Assembly (NCBI GenBank): GCA_023381695.1
Contig: JAMCQP010000099.1
Location: 1-32,981, forward strand
Direction of reading: 5' to 3'
Length of the DNA stretch: 32,981 nucleotides
From: Bacillota bacterium
Lineage (GTDB): Bacteria; Bacillota; UBA5301; JAMCQP01
A program made the translations under genes and the position numbers. The notes beneath the pieces were generated by a model. It saw nothing but the letters and a program-made list of their open reading frames with translations, was not told the DNA's origin and did not search any database. How positions within the stretch are numbered: position 1 is the stretch's first letter; every line of letters starts with the position of its first letter. Shown in pieces: positions 24,655 to 32,162 of this stretch.

Positions 24655-25941
24655 TCAAAAAGGCGGCTTATCCCCAACTTTTACCGGCTGCAAGGACTGG
24701 ATCTCGTCCCGGATCTCCAGGATCACCCGCGCGCCGGCCGTATCTCCCGCGCCGAAAGTCTCCACCTGTTCGGCGATCCTGATGGCATCCCCGCGCACTT
24801 CCTTTTCCACCAGGCGTTTGGCCCGGTCGATGGCCTCCAGAAGAGCCTCTTCCCGGGTTCTCACCCGCTGGATGAGTTCCATTTCATAATATGTCACTTT
24901 CTTTAATTCGACAGGTAGCGGAACTTTCCTGTTGATGAATAACCTGGAAGTTATCGTCTGTCGATCAAATTTTCGAAAGGGCGGAACCCGCCCGCCCAGC
25001 CAGATGGTTTTGCCCCCCACCACGATCCCGGAGACATCCCTGCTGCGCCCGGTCCGCCGGAAGACCTGCTCGGCCAGCGGCACCCTGGCCTCCCTTTCAT
25101 ACCACATCCGGGCCTCCACCACCGCCTCGGCGCGCACGTAGAAGAAGCCACCCGCCTGGGCAATGGGGTTTACCGGAAGATGGCCGCCGGGGGGGGAGCC
25201 CGGCTTGTTCTCCGGCGCAGCCTGTATTTCTTGCCGCCTGGCGACCAAGGGTGTAACAATCCCGCTCACCAGCACCTGCCCCCTGTGTACCGTATCCCCC
25301 ACCCGGACCATGGGCTGTCCGGAGAAGAGGATGATGGAGGTGATCAGGCCGTCCCGGCGCGCCACCAGGTGAGCAGGACTGTACTTTTCCGGGTCCGGCA
25401 GGCGTTTCTCCGAGACCTCGATCACCACCCGGGTGCCTTTCAGATCCACCCCGACCCACGCCAGCTGATCCAGGGTGGTGAGCAGCCGCTTTTCGATGGT
25501 CTCCTTCACCACCGCGCTCCGGGGCACCCCGACCCACAAACCCGCCTCCCGGGCCACCTCCCGGATCCTGGCGGATGGGATCTGCTTTGTTCCCACCACG
25601 TCGATGAACCAGATATATGATGACAGCGTGTAGATCGCAAACAGGAAGAGGAAGATTCCAGCCAGGAGGAGTTTTCTGCGCCTGAGCGCCAAAATAAAAA
25701 AGGGCAGCCCCCTCCGGCGCACAATCCTGATCTGGCAGTGGACCTTCCGGGCGATGGGCCGCATGGCCTTGAAACCGCCGATGCCCGCCCTGATGAAGAG
25801 CATGTCCTCTGTGGCGCGCCGGATCCCCCACAGGCGGATCCCCCGCTGGTTGGCCATGTTGATGAACTTTTCCAGGGCCGCCCCCTTCACCCTGATGATC
25901 ACGTACCCCGTAAGATACGACCACAACCTCAGGATCAGCAC
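24655..25941 (-). CDS. yqfD: Sporulation protein YqfD
   Basis: The 428-residue protein matches YqfD: an N-terminal domain (residues 1-85), one membrane helix (about 90-110, LLLAGIFLFLFAIYTLSSYIWF), the segment IDVVGTKQIPSARIREVAREAGLWVGVPRS, and WVGVDLKGTRVVIEVSEK. In Bacillus it is made in the mother cell under SigE and is needed for efficient sporulation. Start is a GTG with a GGGGGG run 8 nt upstream, 19 nt after yqfC. A proline/glycine-rich insert (about 248-262, ENKPGSPPGGHLPVN) is variable in the family. With yqfC it is good evidence that the organism forms spores. Confidence 0.92.
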   Translation of the reverse strand: MLILRLWSYLTGYVIIRVKGAALEKFINMANQRGIRLWGIRRATEDMLFIRAGIGGFKAMRPIARKVHCQIRIVRRRGLPFFILALRRRKLLLAGIFLFLFAIYTLSSYIWFIDVVGTKQIPSARIREVAREAGLWVGVPRSAVVKETIEKRLLTTLDQLAWVGVDLKGTRVVIEVSEKRLPDPEKYSPAHLVARRDGLITSIILFSGQPMVRVGDTVHRGQVLVSGIVTPLVARRQEIQAAPENKPGSPPGGHLPVNPIAQAGGFFYVRAEAVVEARMWYEREARVPLAEQVFRRTGRSRDVSGIVVGGKTIWLGGRVPPFRKFDRQTITSRLFINRKVPLPVELKKVTYYEMELIQRVRTREEALLEAIDRAKRLVEKEVRGDAIRIAEQVETFGAGDTAGARVILEIRDEIQSLQPVKVGDKPPF

Positions 25942-25960
25942 CCACCGGTCCCCCCTTTAT

Positions 25961-26257
25961 TCAATCGCCTCCCCAGTCGGCGAACATCACGCCCCCGATC
26001 CTCCCCTCCACTATAATCTCGTCCCGGCCGATGTTCCCGATCTGCAGGCGTTCCCCGGTGACAATCAGTTCACCCCGGGTGGTATTGATCCGCACCCTGG
26101 TGGGCACGTATTCGATGATGCCCTTGTGGTTCTCCACAAACGCCTGGATGTTGCCGATCAGGGTGATCTTGGGCAGATCCAGGACGATGTCGCGCGGCAG
26201 CTCGAACATGTCCGCCAGCCGGCGCGCCAACTTCTCCCTGGGAACCCGAGGCGCCAT
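25961..26257 (-). CDS. yqfC: Sporulation protein YqfC
   Basis: The 98-residue product is YqfC, a small partner of YqfD in sporulation. Diagnostic stretches are LADMFELPRDIVLDLPKITLIGNIQAFVENHKGIIEYVPTRVRI and the end IIVEGRIGGVMFADW. Two ATGs fit: the one at 26257 has AAGGGGG 6 nt upstream and is chosen; the other at 26263 abuts that site but has AGGAAAA further up. It is the first gene of the run down to era and stands behind a terminator and a SigE-like promoter, so expression in the sporangium is likely. Confidence 0.9.
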   Translation of the reverse strand: MAPRVPREKLARRLADMFELPRDIVLDLPKITLIGNIQAFVENHKGIIEYVPTRVRINTTRGELIVTGERLQIGNIGRDEIIVEGRIGGVMFADWGGD

Positions 26258-26288
26258 GGCCATCCCCCTTTTCCTGGATCTCCAAACT

Positions 26289-26318
26289 AATCTATGCGAC
26301 AAGCACGCAGATAATGAC
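26289..26318 (-). promoter_or_regulatory. Possible SigE-type promoter for yqfC-yqfD
   Basis: On the minus strand GTCATTAT (26311-26318) and CATAGATT (26289-26296) are 14 nt apart. The mother-cell sigma factor SigE prefers GTCATATT and CATACAAT with 13-15 nt between. The match is partial, but the position upstream of yqfC and its SigE control in Bacillus favour it. Confidence 0.35.
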
Positions 26319-26364
26319 CCACGGGAATATGGCCTCTGGAGAAAGCCTGCTGAAGGCGAACCAG

Positions 26365-26402
26365 AAAAAAAAGCAAGCCCACCGCAAAAACGGTGGGTTT
26401 GC
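26365..26402 (-). terminator. Strong intrinsic terminator behind the porin-like gene
   Basis: Arms 26391-26402 and 26373-26384 pair over 12 positions (one G-U pair) around a CAAAAA/TTTTTG loop and are followed on the minus strand by eight T. It lies about 50 nt after the porin-like stop codon and would isolate that gene from yqfC. Confidence 0.93.
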
Positions 26403-26453
26403 CAGCAACCCGGGAACAGGGTGAGATCCTATTCCCTTCTAACCAGACTTGAT

Positions 26454-27362
26454 CTAGAACGAGACGCCGACACCCGCGCTGACGGTGGTCGCGTTGTCAA
26501 CATTTTCGAGATCCAGAGAGTAGGTGGCGCCGCTGATCTCCTTGCTGACGCCAGCGGTAATCCGGCTGGTAGCTGCGTTCGTCTGGGCGAAGTAGTTGGC
26601 ATACAGATCAACACCGGCCACAGTGGCGCTGGCTCCCGCCATGTAATTCAACTTCTTGGTGGAATCACCATAGGAGATAACCTCAGCCTGCGCGGTCAAC
26701 GGAGTCGACGGCACGGGAACCTTGGCGTTCACGGCGAAGTCGAACTTGTCGTCGGCGGCAACTCTAACCGGTTTGGCAACCAGGCCAAAGGACCCGAACT
26801 CAGCGTTGTAGTTCAGGTAGCCAGCCTTCAGGTTGTAGGAACCGGAAGTAGCGTCCAAAGTCTTATCAAGAGTGCTCAGCACCTGGGCGCTGAACCCTGA
26901 GAAGTCATCGGTCTTGACGTTGATCATGCCGAGATTGCCACCCACGGTTCCGAGCCCATCCCCGCCGAACGGATCATTATAGACACTGTTCAGGCCGAGG
27001 GTCACGGACAGCGGCAAGCCGAAATTGGCGATGGTCGCATAGGCCTTGTCATACTTCAAGCCATGAGTCGTGGTAGAACCGAAGGCGGTGGTGGGATCCG
27101 TCGTGGCGGGATCCACCAGCTTAGCGGTATCCACCGTCACAAAACTCATTTCGGAAGGCCGCAACCGGATAGTAGCGCTGACCTGGTCGGAAATCGTTGC
27201 AGCAACCTGCAGATTAAAATCCAGCCCATCGAAGTTGAGGCCGCCATCAGCATATTTGAGGTAATAGCCGACCCCACCACTGGTCTTTACCTCAGCCGCG
27301 GAAGCCACAGCGGCGATGCCCAGGATCATCACGAGGGCCAACAGAAGAGCAATCTTCTTCAT
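26454..27362 (-). CDS. Porin-like outer-membrane beta-barrel protein
   Basis: The 302-residue product has a clear signal peptide (MKKIALLLALVMILGIAAVASAA, cleavage about residue 22). The mature part is rich in G, A, S, T, V and alternates polar and hydrophobic residues (for example SAQVLSTLDKT, YNLKAGYLNYN, TYSLDLENVDN) and ends VSAGVGVSF, a terminal phenylalanine like the signal read by BamA-type assembly machines. No SLH domain or cell-wall anchor is present. The features fit a general or specific porin of about 14-16 strands. It has its own structured leader and terminator, so it is a single-gene unit inserted between the floA side and yqfC. AAAGGGGGA precedes the ATG at 27362. Barrel character is inferred from pattern; a surface-layer-like secreted protein is the alternative. 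Confidence 0.7.
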   Translation of the reverse strand: MKKIALLLALVMILGIAAVASAAEVKTSGGVGYYLKYADGGLNFDGLDFNLQVAATISDQVSATIRLRPSEMSFVTVDTAKLVDPATTDPTTAFGSTTTHGLKYDKAYATIANFGLPLSVTLGLNSVYNDPFGGDGLGTVGGNLGMINVKTDDFSGFSAQVLSTLDKTLDATSGSYNLKAGYLNYNAEFGSFGLVAKPVRVAADDKFDFAVNAKVPVPSTPLTAQAEVISYGDSTKKLNYMAGASATVAGVDLYANYFAQTNAATSRITAGVSKEISGATYSLDLENVDNATTVSAGVGVSF

Positions 27363-27598
27363 TGAAAAATCCCCCTTTGGTTTTTTGATTTATTTTTTAT
27401 CTATCGCTCTTTCCGATGGGAGTATCCTTGTTTCCTCCCGCCGTCCGGAGCTCTATCATCTACCATCGGCGCTGATCGATCCCATTGGGATGTTCCACCT
27501 CCTTTCAGACCGATCAACCGGGTAGGCGATATACAGAGGTTTCTTACCGCGCCAGTTTTCCCCATTACTGGCACGTCTTATATTTCTCCAGAGCAAAA
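27363..27598 (-). promoter_or_regulatory. Long structured leader before the porin-like gene, with possible leader peptide
   Basis: No recognised gene fills this 236-nt stretch, yet the minus-strand RNA can form several hairpins: CGTGCCAGT with ACTGGCGCG (about 27542-27577); GTTGATCG with CGATCAGC; ATCCC with GGGAT; and an outer CCGATGG/CCATCGG pair enclosing GGGAG/CTCCC (27414-27467). A near-perfect AAGGAGGTGG site is followed 8 nt later by an ATG and nine codons (MGSISADGR) ending in TGA. A longer in-frame possibility is 27456-27632. I matched none of the riboswitch classes I know. A TATAAG stands at 27573-27578, but a -35 box is not convincing. Role, if any, in controlling the porin gene is inference. 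Confidence 0.5.
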
Positions 27599-27629
27599 GA
27601 AAATCCTTCCACGTCTGTGAAGGATTTTC
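27599..27629 (-). terminator. Probable terminator behind the frameshifted membrane-protein gene
   Basis: GAAAATCCTTC and GAAGGATTTTC form an 11-bp perfect stem with a 9-nt loop, followed on the minus strand by TTTTGCTC after the TTTTC end of the stem. The T-run is short and broken. It falls between the hypothetical gene and the porin leader. Confidence 0.55.
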
Positions 27630-27661
27630 CATAAAATATAATCCGGATGAGGTTTTTTTAT

Positions 27662-28414
27662 TTACATAACGGGGAACAAGCGGTGAAACCCCGATGCAGA
27701 CATGGTTTGGGAGATCCCCGTGTTTATCGCCTGCCCCGGCGAAGCGCGAGCGGAGGGCGCAGGATCTCCGCAAAGATGAACCCCCGGATGATATCCTGGT
27801 TGCCGGTGGGCCACAAACCCTTGCCGGCCCCTCTTGCCGCCACTGCGGCAGGTAACTGCGCCGGCCCAGGCCCCGGCGCGCCCGCGGGAACCTGTGGCAC
27901 AACAACCACCCGCGACGCCGGCGGCGCCAACGGCTTCAGGTGAGGCAGACGCCTCCCCATCCCGCAAGATCTCCCGGCGGGCATCCTCGCGGATCGCCTG
28001 ATCCCAGGCGAGTTCCTCCTCTGTCCACTCCCCCTGGACATCTCCGGGGCTGGTGGTCCCGAACTCCCGGGAATCAAAGGGCTGAAACTCCCTATCGTTC
28101 TGTGGCTTATCGCCTTTTTCAGCTTTATTAATCTCGGGTTGATCCCGCCCTTCCAGGCTCACGCCCTCGGGATCGGAAGCATCCTCCCGCCAGTCTGTGC
28201 GGAAATCGCCTTCCAGCGTGGTTCCTTCCGAGTCCTCCTCGGGTTCATTTCGGGCCGTTCCCGCTGGAACAGGCGCGGAACGCGGCCCGGTGTCCGTGGA
28301 GCGGCGCTCATAGGGTTGCCTGAGGATCGGCGGCCACCCTTTACCCTTTTTAATGATCATGAAAACCGCAACGCCAACGGTGTAGATCAGCAAGGCCACC
28401 AGAAAGTCGTTCAC
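27662..28414 (-). CDS. Hypothetical membrane-anchored protein with an apparent frameshift near its C-terminus
   Basis: I do not recognise a named family. The product begins with one membrane helix (about residues 4-21) and then a long acidic, low-complexity linker (35-140). Up to residue 153 (EELAWDQAIREDARREILRDG) the frame looks natural. After that it turns into cysteine- and glycine-rich sequence unlike a real protein, whereas the next frame continues sensibly and ends at 27724 with GNQDIIRGFIFAEILRPPLALRR, a motif that looks conserved. Removing one base of a four-C run (27955-27958) would restore a 229-residue protein. So either the gene is broken or the assembly has an indel. The unshifted frame runs on to 27662. 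GTG start with AAGGGG 8 nt upstream, 4 nt after floA, so it is co-transcribed with nfeD-floA. Confidence 0.65.
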   Translation of the reverse strand: MNDFLVALLIYTVGVAVFMIIKKGKGWPPILRQPYERRSTDTGPRSAPVPAGTARNEPEEDSEGTTLEGDFRTDWREDASDPEGVSLEGRDQPEINKAEKGDKPQNDREFQPFDSREFGTTSPGDVQGEWTEEELAWDQAIREDARREILRDGEASASPEAVGAAGVAGGCCATGSRGRAGAWAGAVTCRSGGKRGRQGFVAHRQPGYHPGVHLCGDPAPSARASPGQAINTGISQTMSASGFHRLFPVM

Positions 28415-28418
28415 AGAA

Positions 28419-29420
28419 TCACCCCTTTTCGGGGGTATCCGCGGGTTCTGTGGCGCCCTGGCCCGTTTTGGAGATCGCCTCGCGCATCTGGGTGTCCGCC
28501 AGGATGTTGCGCATGTTGTAGTAATCCATCACGCCAAGCTTGCCCTCGCGCAGCGCCGCCGCCATGGCCCGCGGCACCTCCGCCTCGGCCTCCACCACCC
28601 TGGCCCGCATCTCCTGGACCTGGGCTTTCATCTCCTGCTCCCTGGCCAGAGCCGCGAACCGCCGCTCGGCCGCCTTGGCCTGGGCGATGTTCTTGTCCGC
28701 CTCCGCCTGGTCCATCTGCAGCCGGGCGCCGATATTCCGCCCCACATCCACGTCGGCGATGTCGATGGAGAGAATCTCAAAGGCCGTGCCGGCGTCCAGC
28801 CCCTTGCTCAGCACCGTGCGCGAGATCCGGTCGGGATTCTCCAGGACCTCCTTGTGCGAGGCCGATGAACCCACGGTGGTGACGATTCCCTCGCCGATAC
28901 GCGCGATTACCGTCGCCTCCCCGGCGCCGCCCACCAGCCGGTCGATATTGGCCCGCACCGTGACCCGGGCCTTGGCCTTGAGTTCAATACCATTCTGGGC
29001 CACCGCGGCCACGATCGGCGTCTCAATCACCTTGGGGTTCACGCTCATCTGCACGGCCTCCAGCACATTGCGCCCCGCCAGGTCGATGGCCGCCGCCCGC
29101 TCAAAAGAGAGAGCGATCTCCGCGCGATGGGCCGCGATCAGCGCGTCCACCACCCGGTCCACGTTGCCGCCCGCCAGGTAATGCGCTTCCAGCTTGTCGA
29201 CGCTCACATTCAATCCGGCCTTGACCGCCTTGATCAACGGAAGGATGATCTTCGCCGGCGGCACGCGCCGCAGGCGCATCCCCACCAGGGTGATAATCCG
29301 CACATGGACCCCCGCCGCCAGCGCGGAGACCCACAGCCCCACCGGGATGAAATTCAACAGAATAATGAAGAACAGCGCCAGAAGAATGATCGGAAACCAG
29401 ATCGCCAATGCCAATTCCAC
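28419..29420 (-). CDS. floA: Flotillin-like protein FloA
   Basis: The 333-residue protein is FloA (YqfA): an N-terminal membrane segment (about residues 3-30), an SPFH domain including [32 protein letters not shown] and [22 protein letters not shown], and an alanine/glutamate-rich coiled coil (about 230-300) used for oligomerisation. It scaffolds functional membrane microdomains in Firmicutes. The GTG at 29420 is chosen because GGGGGAGG lies 8 nt upstream; in-frame starts further up would add residues without family support. nfeD is immediately upstream (122 nt), the usual partner. The final 20 residues are unstructured. Confidence 0.94.
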   Translation of the reverse strand: MELALAIWFPIILLALFFIILLNFIPVGLWVSALAAGVHVRIITLVGMRLRRVPPAKIILPLIKAVKAGLNVSVDKLEAHYLAGGNVDRVVDALIAAHRAEIALSFERAAAIDLAGRNVLEAVQMSVNPKVIETPIVAAVAQNGIELKAKARVTVRANIDRLVGGAGEATVIARIGEGIVTTVGSSASHKEVLENPDRISRTVLSKGLDAGTAFEILSIDIADVDVGRNIGARLQMDQAEADKNIAQAKAAERRFAALAREQEMKAQVQEMRARVVEAEAEVPRAMAAALREGKLGVMDYYNMRNILADTQMREAISKTGQGATEPADTPEKG

Positions 29421-29542
29421 GGTATCAACCTCCCCCGAATTTAGACTACCCGCGTTGCCTTTCGCGTTACCTTTAGAGTTAAACGATAACCAGACCTGAA
29501 ATGTTCGCCTCGAAAGCGCCTCATCCAATGGCCCAACCTTTA

Positions 29543-30934
29543 TCAGGCCCCTTCCGCCCGCCGGACCACGACCCTGGTCCCTTCCACCTTCACCACCTGG
29601 ACCCGGCTGTCCGAAGGAATGAACTCCCCTTCGGTCACCACATCCAGCCGCCGGCCGTCGATCTCCACGGTCCCGGCCGGCCGCAGGATGGTCAGGGCTT
29701 TCCCCACCTTGCCCACCACGTCGGACTGCTCCAGCGGAGCGACGTAACCGAGCTCGCGTTCCTGGCGGGTGTTGAGGATCAGCCGGTCCCAGGCGCTGGT
29801 GCGCTTGAGGTATTTAAACGCGAAGAATCCCACGGCCCCGGTGCTCACCAGCGCCACCAGGATGGCCAGGAGCGCCTCCGTGGAACTCGAGAAGCTCATA
29901 TAGATGCTGGCCACCACGGCAATGATCCCCGCCAGGCCGGCCACGCCGAAACCGGGAATCACGAAGATCTCCAGAAGCAGCAGCGCCAGCCCGAGCAAAA
30001 AGAGCAGGATCACTTCCAGCCCGGCCAGGCCGGCAATCAACCGGCCGCCAAAGAAGAGCCCGAGCGCGATCAGGCCGATGGTGCCCGGCAGCCCCCATCC
30101 GGCCACCAGAACCTCGATCAACAACCCGATAAACCCCACCGCCAGCAGGATCGAGCTCACCGCCGGATCCGTCAAAAACCGCGCCAGCCGCTCCGCGGGG
30201 GACATGGAGATCTCCACCGCCGAGGCGTTCTCAAAGCCGTAAAGCCGCAGCACCTCGCCGCGACTGGCCGCCACCTGATCGATAAAGTTCAGTTCCTTGG
30301 CCCTGGTGGCGGTCAGGGTCAGAAGCTTGCCGCTCTGCACCACCCCCGGGATCTCGATGTCCTTGTCCACCATCGCCGCCGCGATCTGCGGATTCCGCCC
30401 GCGGCTTTCCGCGGTGGCCGCAAACTCCGTCCGGAAAGCGGAGATATACTTCTCATCCACCGGCTTGCCGTCCTCCGTCCTGACCTCGGCCGCGCCGATG
30501 CTGCTGCCGGGAGCCATCACGATATGCTCCCCGGCCAGGGTGATCAGGGCTCCCGCCGACCAGGCCCTCTCCTTCACAAAAGAGATGACCGGCACCTTGC
30601 TCCCCAGCAGGGCGTCCTTGATCTCCACGGCGGCGTCCACCCTGCCGCCAAAGGTCCCCACCTCGATGAGGACCGCCACCTTCCGGCCGCCTGACGCGTC
30701 CTTTTCCGCCGTGCGCAACGCCCGCTTCACAAAGCTGGCCAATCCCGGTTCGATGGTGCCGCTGATCGGTATCACATAGACCCTCGGCTCGGCCATCTTC
30801 TGCGCCGCGAAGGCCGTACCCGGCACAGCAACTTGTAAACCAACTGGTATGCCAGCCGACCCACGGGCCAGCCCGCCACCAGCAGCCAGCAGAAGCAAGA
30901 GCGCCACCAGCATCGCCCGTACCTTCCGGATCAT
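29543..30934 (-). CDS. NfeD family protein with ClpP-like protease domain
   Basis: The 463-residue product is a long-form NfeD. It has a signal/anchor (residues 8-28), a ClpP-class serine protease domain (about 50-225) with the putative nucleophile S126 in WSAGAL and the general base K162 in DEKYISAF, four to five membrane helices (about 240-380) and a C-terminal OB-like NfeDC domain (about 400-463, [24 protein letters not shown]). Long NfeD proteins are encoded beside SPFH proteins and are thought to cleave or regulate membrane partners. AAGGAGGT precedes the ATG at 30934 at the ideal distance. floA is next. Corresponds to yqeZ of Bacillus. The substrate is unknown. Confidence 0.93.
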   Translation of the reverse strand: MIRKVRAMLVALLLLLAAGGGLARGSAGIPVGLQVAVPGTAFAAQKMAEPRVYVIPISGTIEPGLASFVKRALRTAEKDASGGRKVAVLIEVGTFGGRVDAAVEIKDALLGSKVPVISFVKERAWSAGALITLAGEHIVMAPGSSIGAAEVRTEDGKPVDEKYISAFRTEFAATAESRGRNPQIAAAMVDKDIEIPGVVQSGKLLTLTATRAKELNFIDQVAASRGEVLRLYGFENASAVEISMSPAERLARFLTDPAVSSILLAVGFIGLLIEVLVAGWGLPGTIGLIALGLFFGGRLIAGLAGLEVILLFLLGLALLLLEIFVIPGFGVAGLAGIIAVVASIYMSFSSSTEALLAILVALVSTGAVGFFAFKYLKRTSAWDRLILNTRQERELGYVAPLEQSDVVGKVGKALTILRPAGTVEIDGRRLDVVTEGEFIPSDSRVQVVKVEGTRVVVRRAEGA

Positions 30935-30957
30935 TGGACAACCTCCTTTCAGCGAAA

Positions 30958-30987
30958 ATGCCCGATACCACTTCGGATATCGAGCAT
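30958..30987 (-). terminator. Hairpin between rpsU and nfeD, possible weak terminator
   Basis: Arms 30976-30987 and 30958-30969 pair over 12 positions (two G-U) around CGAAGT and are followed on the minus strand by only TTTTCG. It lies about 55 nt after the rpsU stop codon and 24 nt before nfeD. It may end part of the rpsU transcript, letting the rest read on. Confidence 0.4.
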
Positions 30988-31042
30988 TCGGCACACATGC
31001 TAAAGAAGACTTTTTAAGAATTTGAGAGAGGGATAGGTCGAT

Positions 31043-31219
31043 CTAGCGCAATTTCCGCTTCCGGGCTGCCTCAGACTTCTTCTTCCGGCGCACACTTGGC
31101 TTTTCATAGTGCTCCCGCTTTCTGATCTCGCTCAAAACCCCGGAACGCTGGCATTGCTTCTTAAATCTCCGTAGTGCGCTATCAAGGGACTCGTTCTTGC
31201 CGATCCTTACCTCCGACAC
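31043..31219 (-). CDS. rpsU: 30S ribosomal protein S21
   Basis: The 58-residue basic protein is S21, with [55 protein letters not shown]. It sits near the anti-Shine-Dalgarno region of 16S rRNA and aids initiation. The start is a GTG (31217-31219) with GGAGGGAGGGAG upstream; an in-frame ATG 30 nt earlier (31249) would add [10 protein letters not shown], which homologues lack. It has its own promoter at 31304-31333. yqeY, next to it in Bacillus, is missing here; nfeD follows instead. The order hinT-rpsU is usual but interrupted by transposon debris. Confidence 0.95.
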   Translation of the reverse strand: MSEVRIGKNESLDSALRRFKKQCQRSGVLSEIRKREHYEKPSVRRKKKSEAARKRKLR

Positions 31220-31303
31220 CGATCTCCCTCCCTCCGCTGCCCATCTCAACCACCATGTTTGCCGACAAAGGTGCTGCGACTGAGCAAATACGTAACAATG
31301 CCT

Positions 31304-31333
31304 ATTATACTACATCCTGTTGAATTATGTCAA
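31304..31333 (-). promoter_or_regulatory. Consensus sigma-A promoter of rpsU
   Basis: TTGACA (31328-31333) and TATAAT (31304-31309) stand 18 nt apart on the minus strand. Transcription would begin near 31297, about 78 nt before the rpsU start. The -35 box lies within a few bases of the end of the TnpB-element remnant. Confidence 0.88.
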
Positions 31334-31334
31334 C

Positions 31335-31439
31335 AGTGACGACTCCCCGGACCGAAGTCCGAGGCTTCTCGGTTCATTTGCAGGCGCCAGTGCGCCCACA
31401 TCCCCGAAGGATCCGTCCGAGCCCTTATTCTTTGCTGAC
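31335..31439 (-). ncRNA. Right end of an IS200/IS605-type TnpB element, omega-RNA-like
   Basis: Directly after the tnpB remnant, the minus strand has a small hairpin GGCGC-ACTG-GCGCC, then AACCGAGAAG, an 8-bp stem CCTCGGAC-TTCG-GTCCGGGG (31345-31364) and GAGTCGTCAC. This arrangement, with the AAGCC-stem-GGAG-GT(C/A)AC ending, is typical of the right end of TnpB elements, which encodes the scaffold of the guide (omega) RNA. The flanking sequence after it would be the guide; it begins at the rpsU -35 box. Recognition rests on pattern memory, not on a covariance search. Confidence 0.6.
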
Positions 31440-31591
31440 TTAGCCCGTAAGTGCCAGGATGTTTCTGGCCGCGTTCACGTCCCGGTCAACTACCAGCCCG
31501 CAAGCATGGCAGCGATGGACACGGACCGCAAGGGTTTTTTTACTATTTCCCCGCAGTTTGAACACACCTGACTGGTATACGCCGGCGGTAC
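31440..31591 (-). pseudogene. tnpB: C-terminal remnant of a TnpB RNA-guided nuclease gene
   Basis: Only the zinc-ribbon end survives. One frame reads VPPAYTSQVCSNCGEIVKK and, after the shift, TLAVRVHRCHACG followed by LVVDRDVNAARNILALTG and a TAA at 31440. These are the four zinc cysteines (CSNC, CHAC) and the terminal RDVNAARNIL motif with the third RuvC aspartate. Two lesions are visible: a run of seven A (31535-31541) one base short of the length that keeps frame, and an in-frame TAA (31592-31594) where a lysine codon is expected. Nothing upstream resembles the rest of the nuclease; the HIT gene ends at 31703. No TnpA is present. It is dead as a protein. Confidence 0.8.
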
Positions 31592-31702
31592 TTAGATATC
31601 TACGGCGCCATCATCCCCGGAATGAATTCCGAGGTTTTTCCGTGCCGGTTTATAAACTGGCTATCGCTCAACCGGCCGGGATCAACCACCGTGATCAGGC
31701 GT

Positions 31703-32047
31703 TCAACCCGGCGGCCAGCCGAATTGCCGCCCGCCCAGAAGGTGAAAATGGGCATGAAAGACCGTCTGCCCCGCCGCCTCCCGGCAGTTGGCCACCACCC
31801 GGTAGCCTTCCCGGGCAACGCCCAACTGGTCGGCCAGTTTGCCCGCCACCAGGAAGATATGGCCCACCAACTCCCGGTGCTGCTCCCGAAGATCGCTGAT
31901 GGTGGGAATATGTTCCCGGGGGATGATCAACAGGTGCACCGGCGCCTGGGGGTTTATGTCGCGAAAGGCCACCACCCGATCATCCTGGTAGACCACGTCC
32001 GATTTGATCTCGCCTCCGGCGATCTTGCAAAAAAGGCAACCTTCCAT
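31703..32047 (-). CDS. hinT: HIT family (HinT-like) nucleotide hydrolase
   Basis: The 114-residue protein begins MEGCLFCKIAGGEIKSDVVYQDD and carries the histidine triad HAHFHLLGG near residue 100, which defines Hint-type purine nucleoside phosphoramidases. The CxxC of the N-terminus (CLFC) may hold zinc, though the second pair of ligands is not obvious. Length fits HinT. The ATG at 32047 has AGGTG 6 nt upstream; earlier in-frame starts precede the family N-terminus. It follows mtaB after 115 nt that include an AT-rich inverted repeat (32106-32125). The order mtaB-hinT-rpsU is conserved in Firmicutes. Confidence 0.93.
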   Translation of the reverse strand: MEGCLFCKIAGGEIKSDVVYQDDRVVAFRDINPQAPVHLLIIPREHIPTISDLREQHRELVGHIFLVAGKLADQLGVAREGYRVVANCREAAGQTVFHAHFHLLGGRQFGWPPG

Positions 32048-32162
32048 GCTGTCACCTGCCATTTCATTCATAACATAGTTCGTGATGGACCAGCAAATCC
32101 CTTCTAAAATTTGGCGAGAAATTTTTTGGAGAATTCTATGCACGGCGCACGGCCGCCGGAGA

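Noticed and set aside
27363..27598. c-di-GMP (GEMM) riboswitch or 5S rRNA gene in the porin leader
   Set aside because: The ACCGATGG-like and CAGCGCCGATGGTA pieces match only locally; the rest of either consensus, including the paired ends and the total layout, is absent.
27941..27970. Programmed frameshift in the hypothetical gene after floA
   Set aside because: There is no typical slippery heptamer, no upstream SD-like stimulator at the right distance and no clear downstream structure; mutation or sequencing error is simpler.
32048..32162. Promoter or terminator between mtaB and hinT
   Set aside because: An AT-rich inverted repeat (32106-32125) is present but has no GC stem, and the best -35/-10 pair near 32050-32085 matches the consensus poorly.
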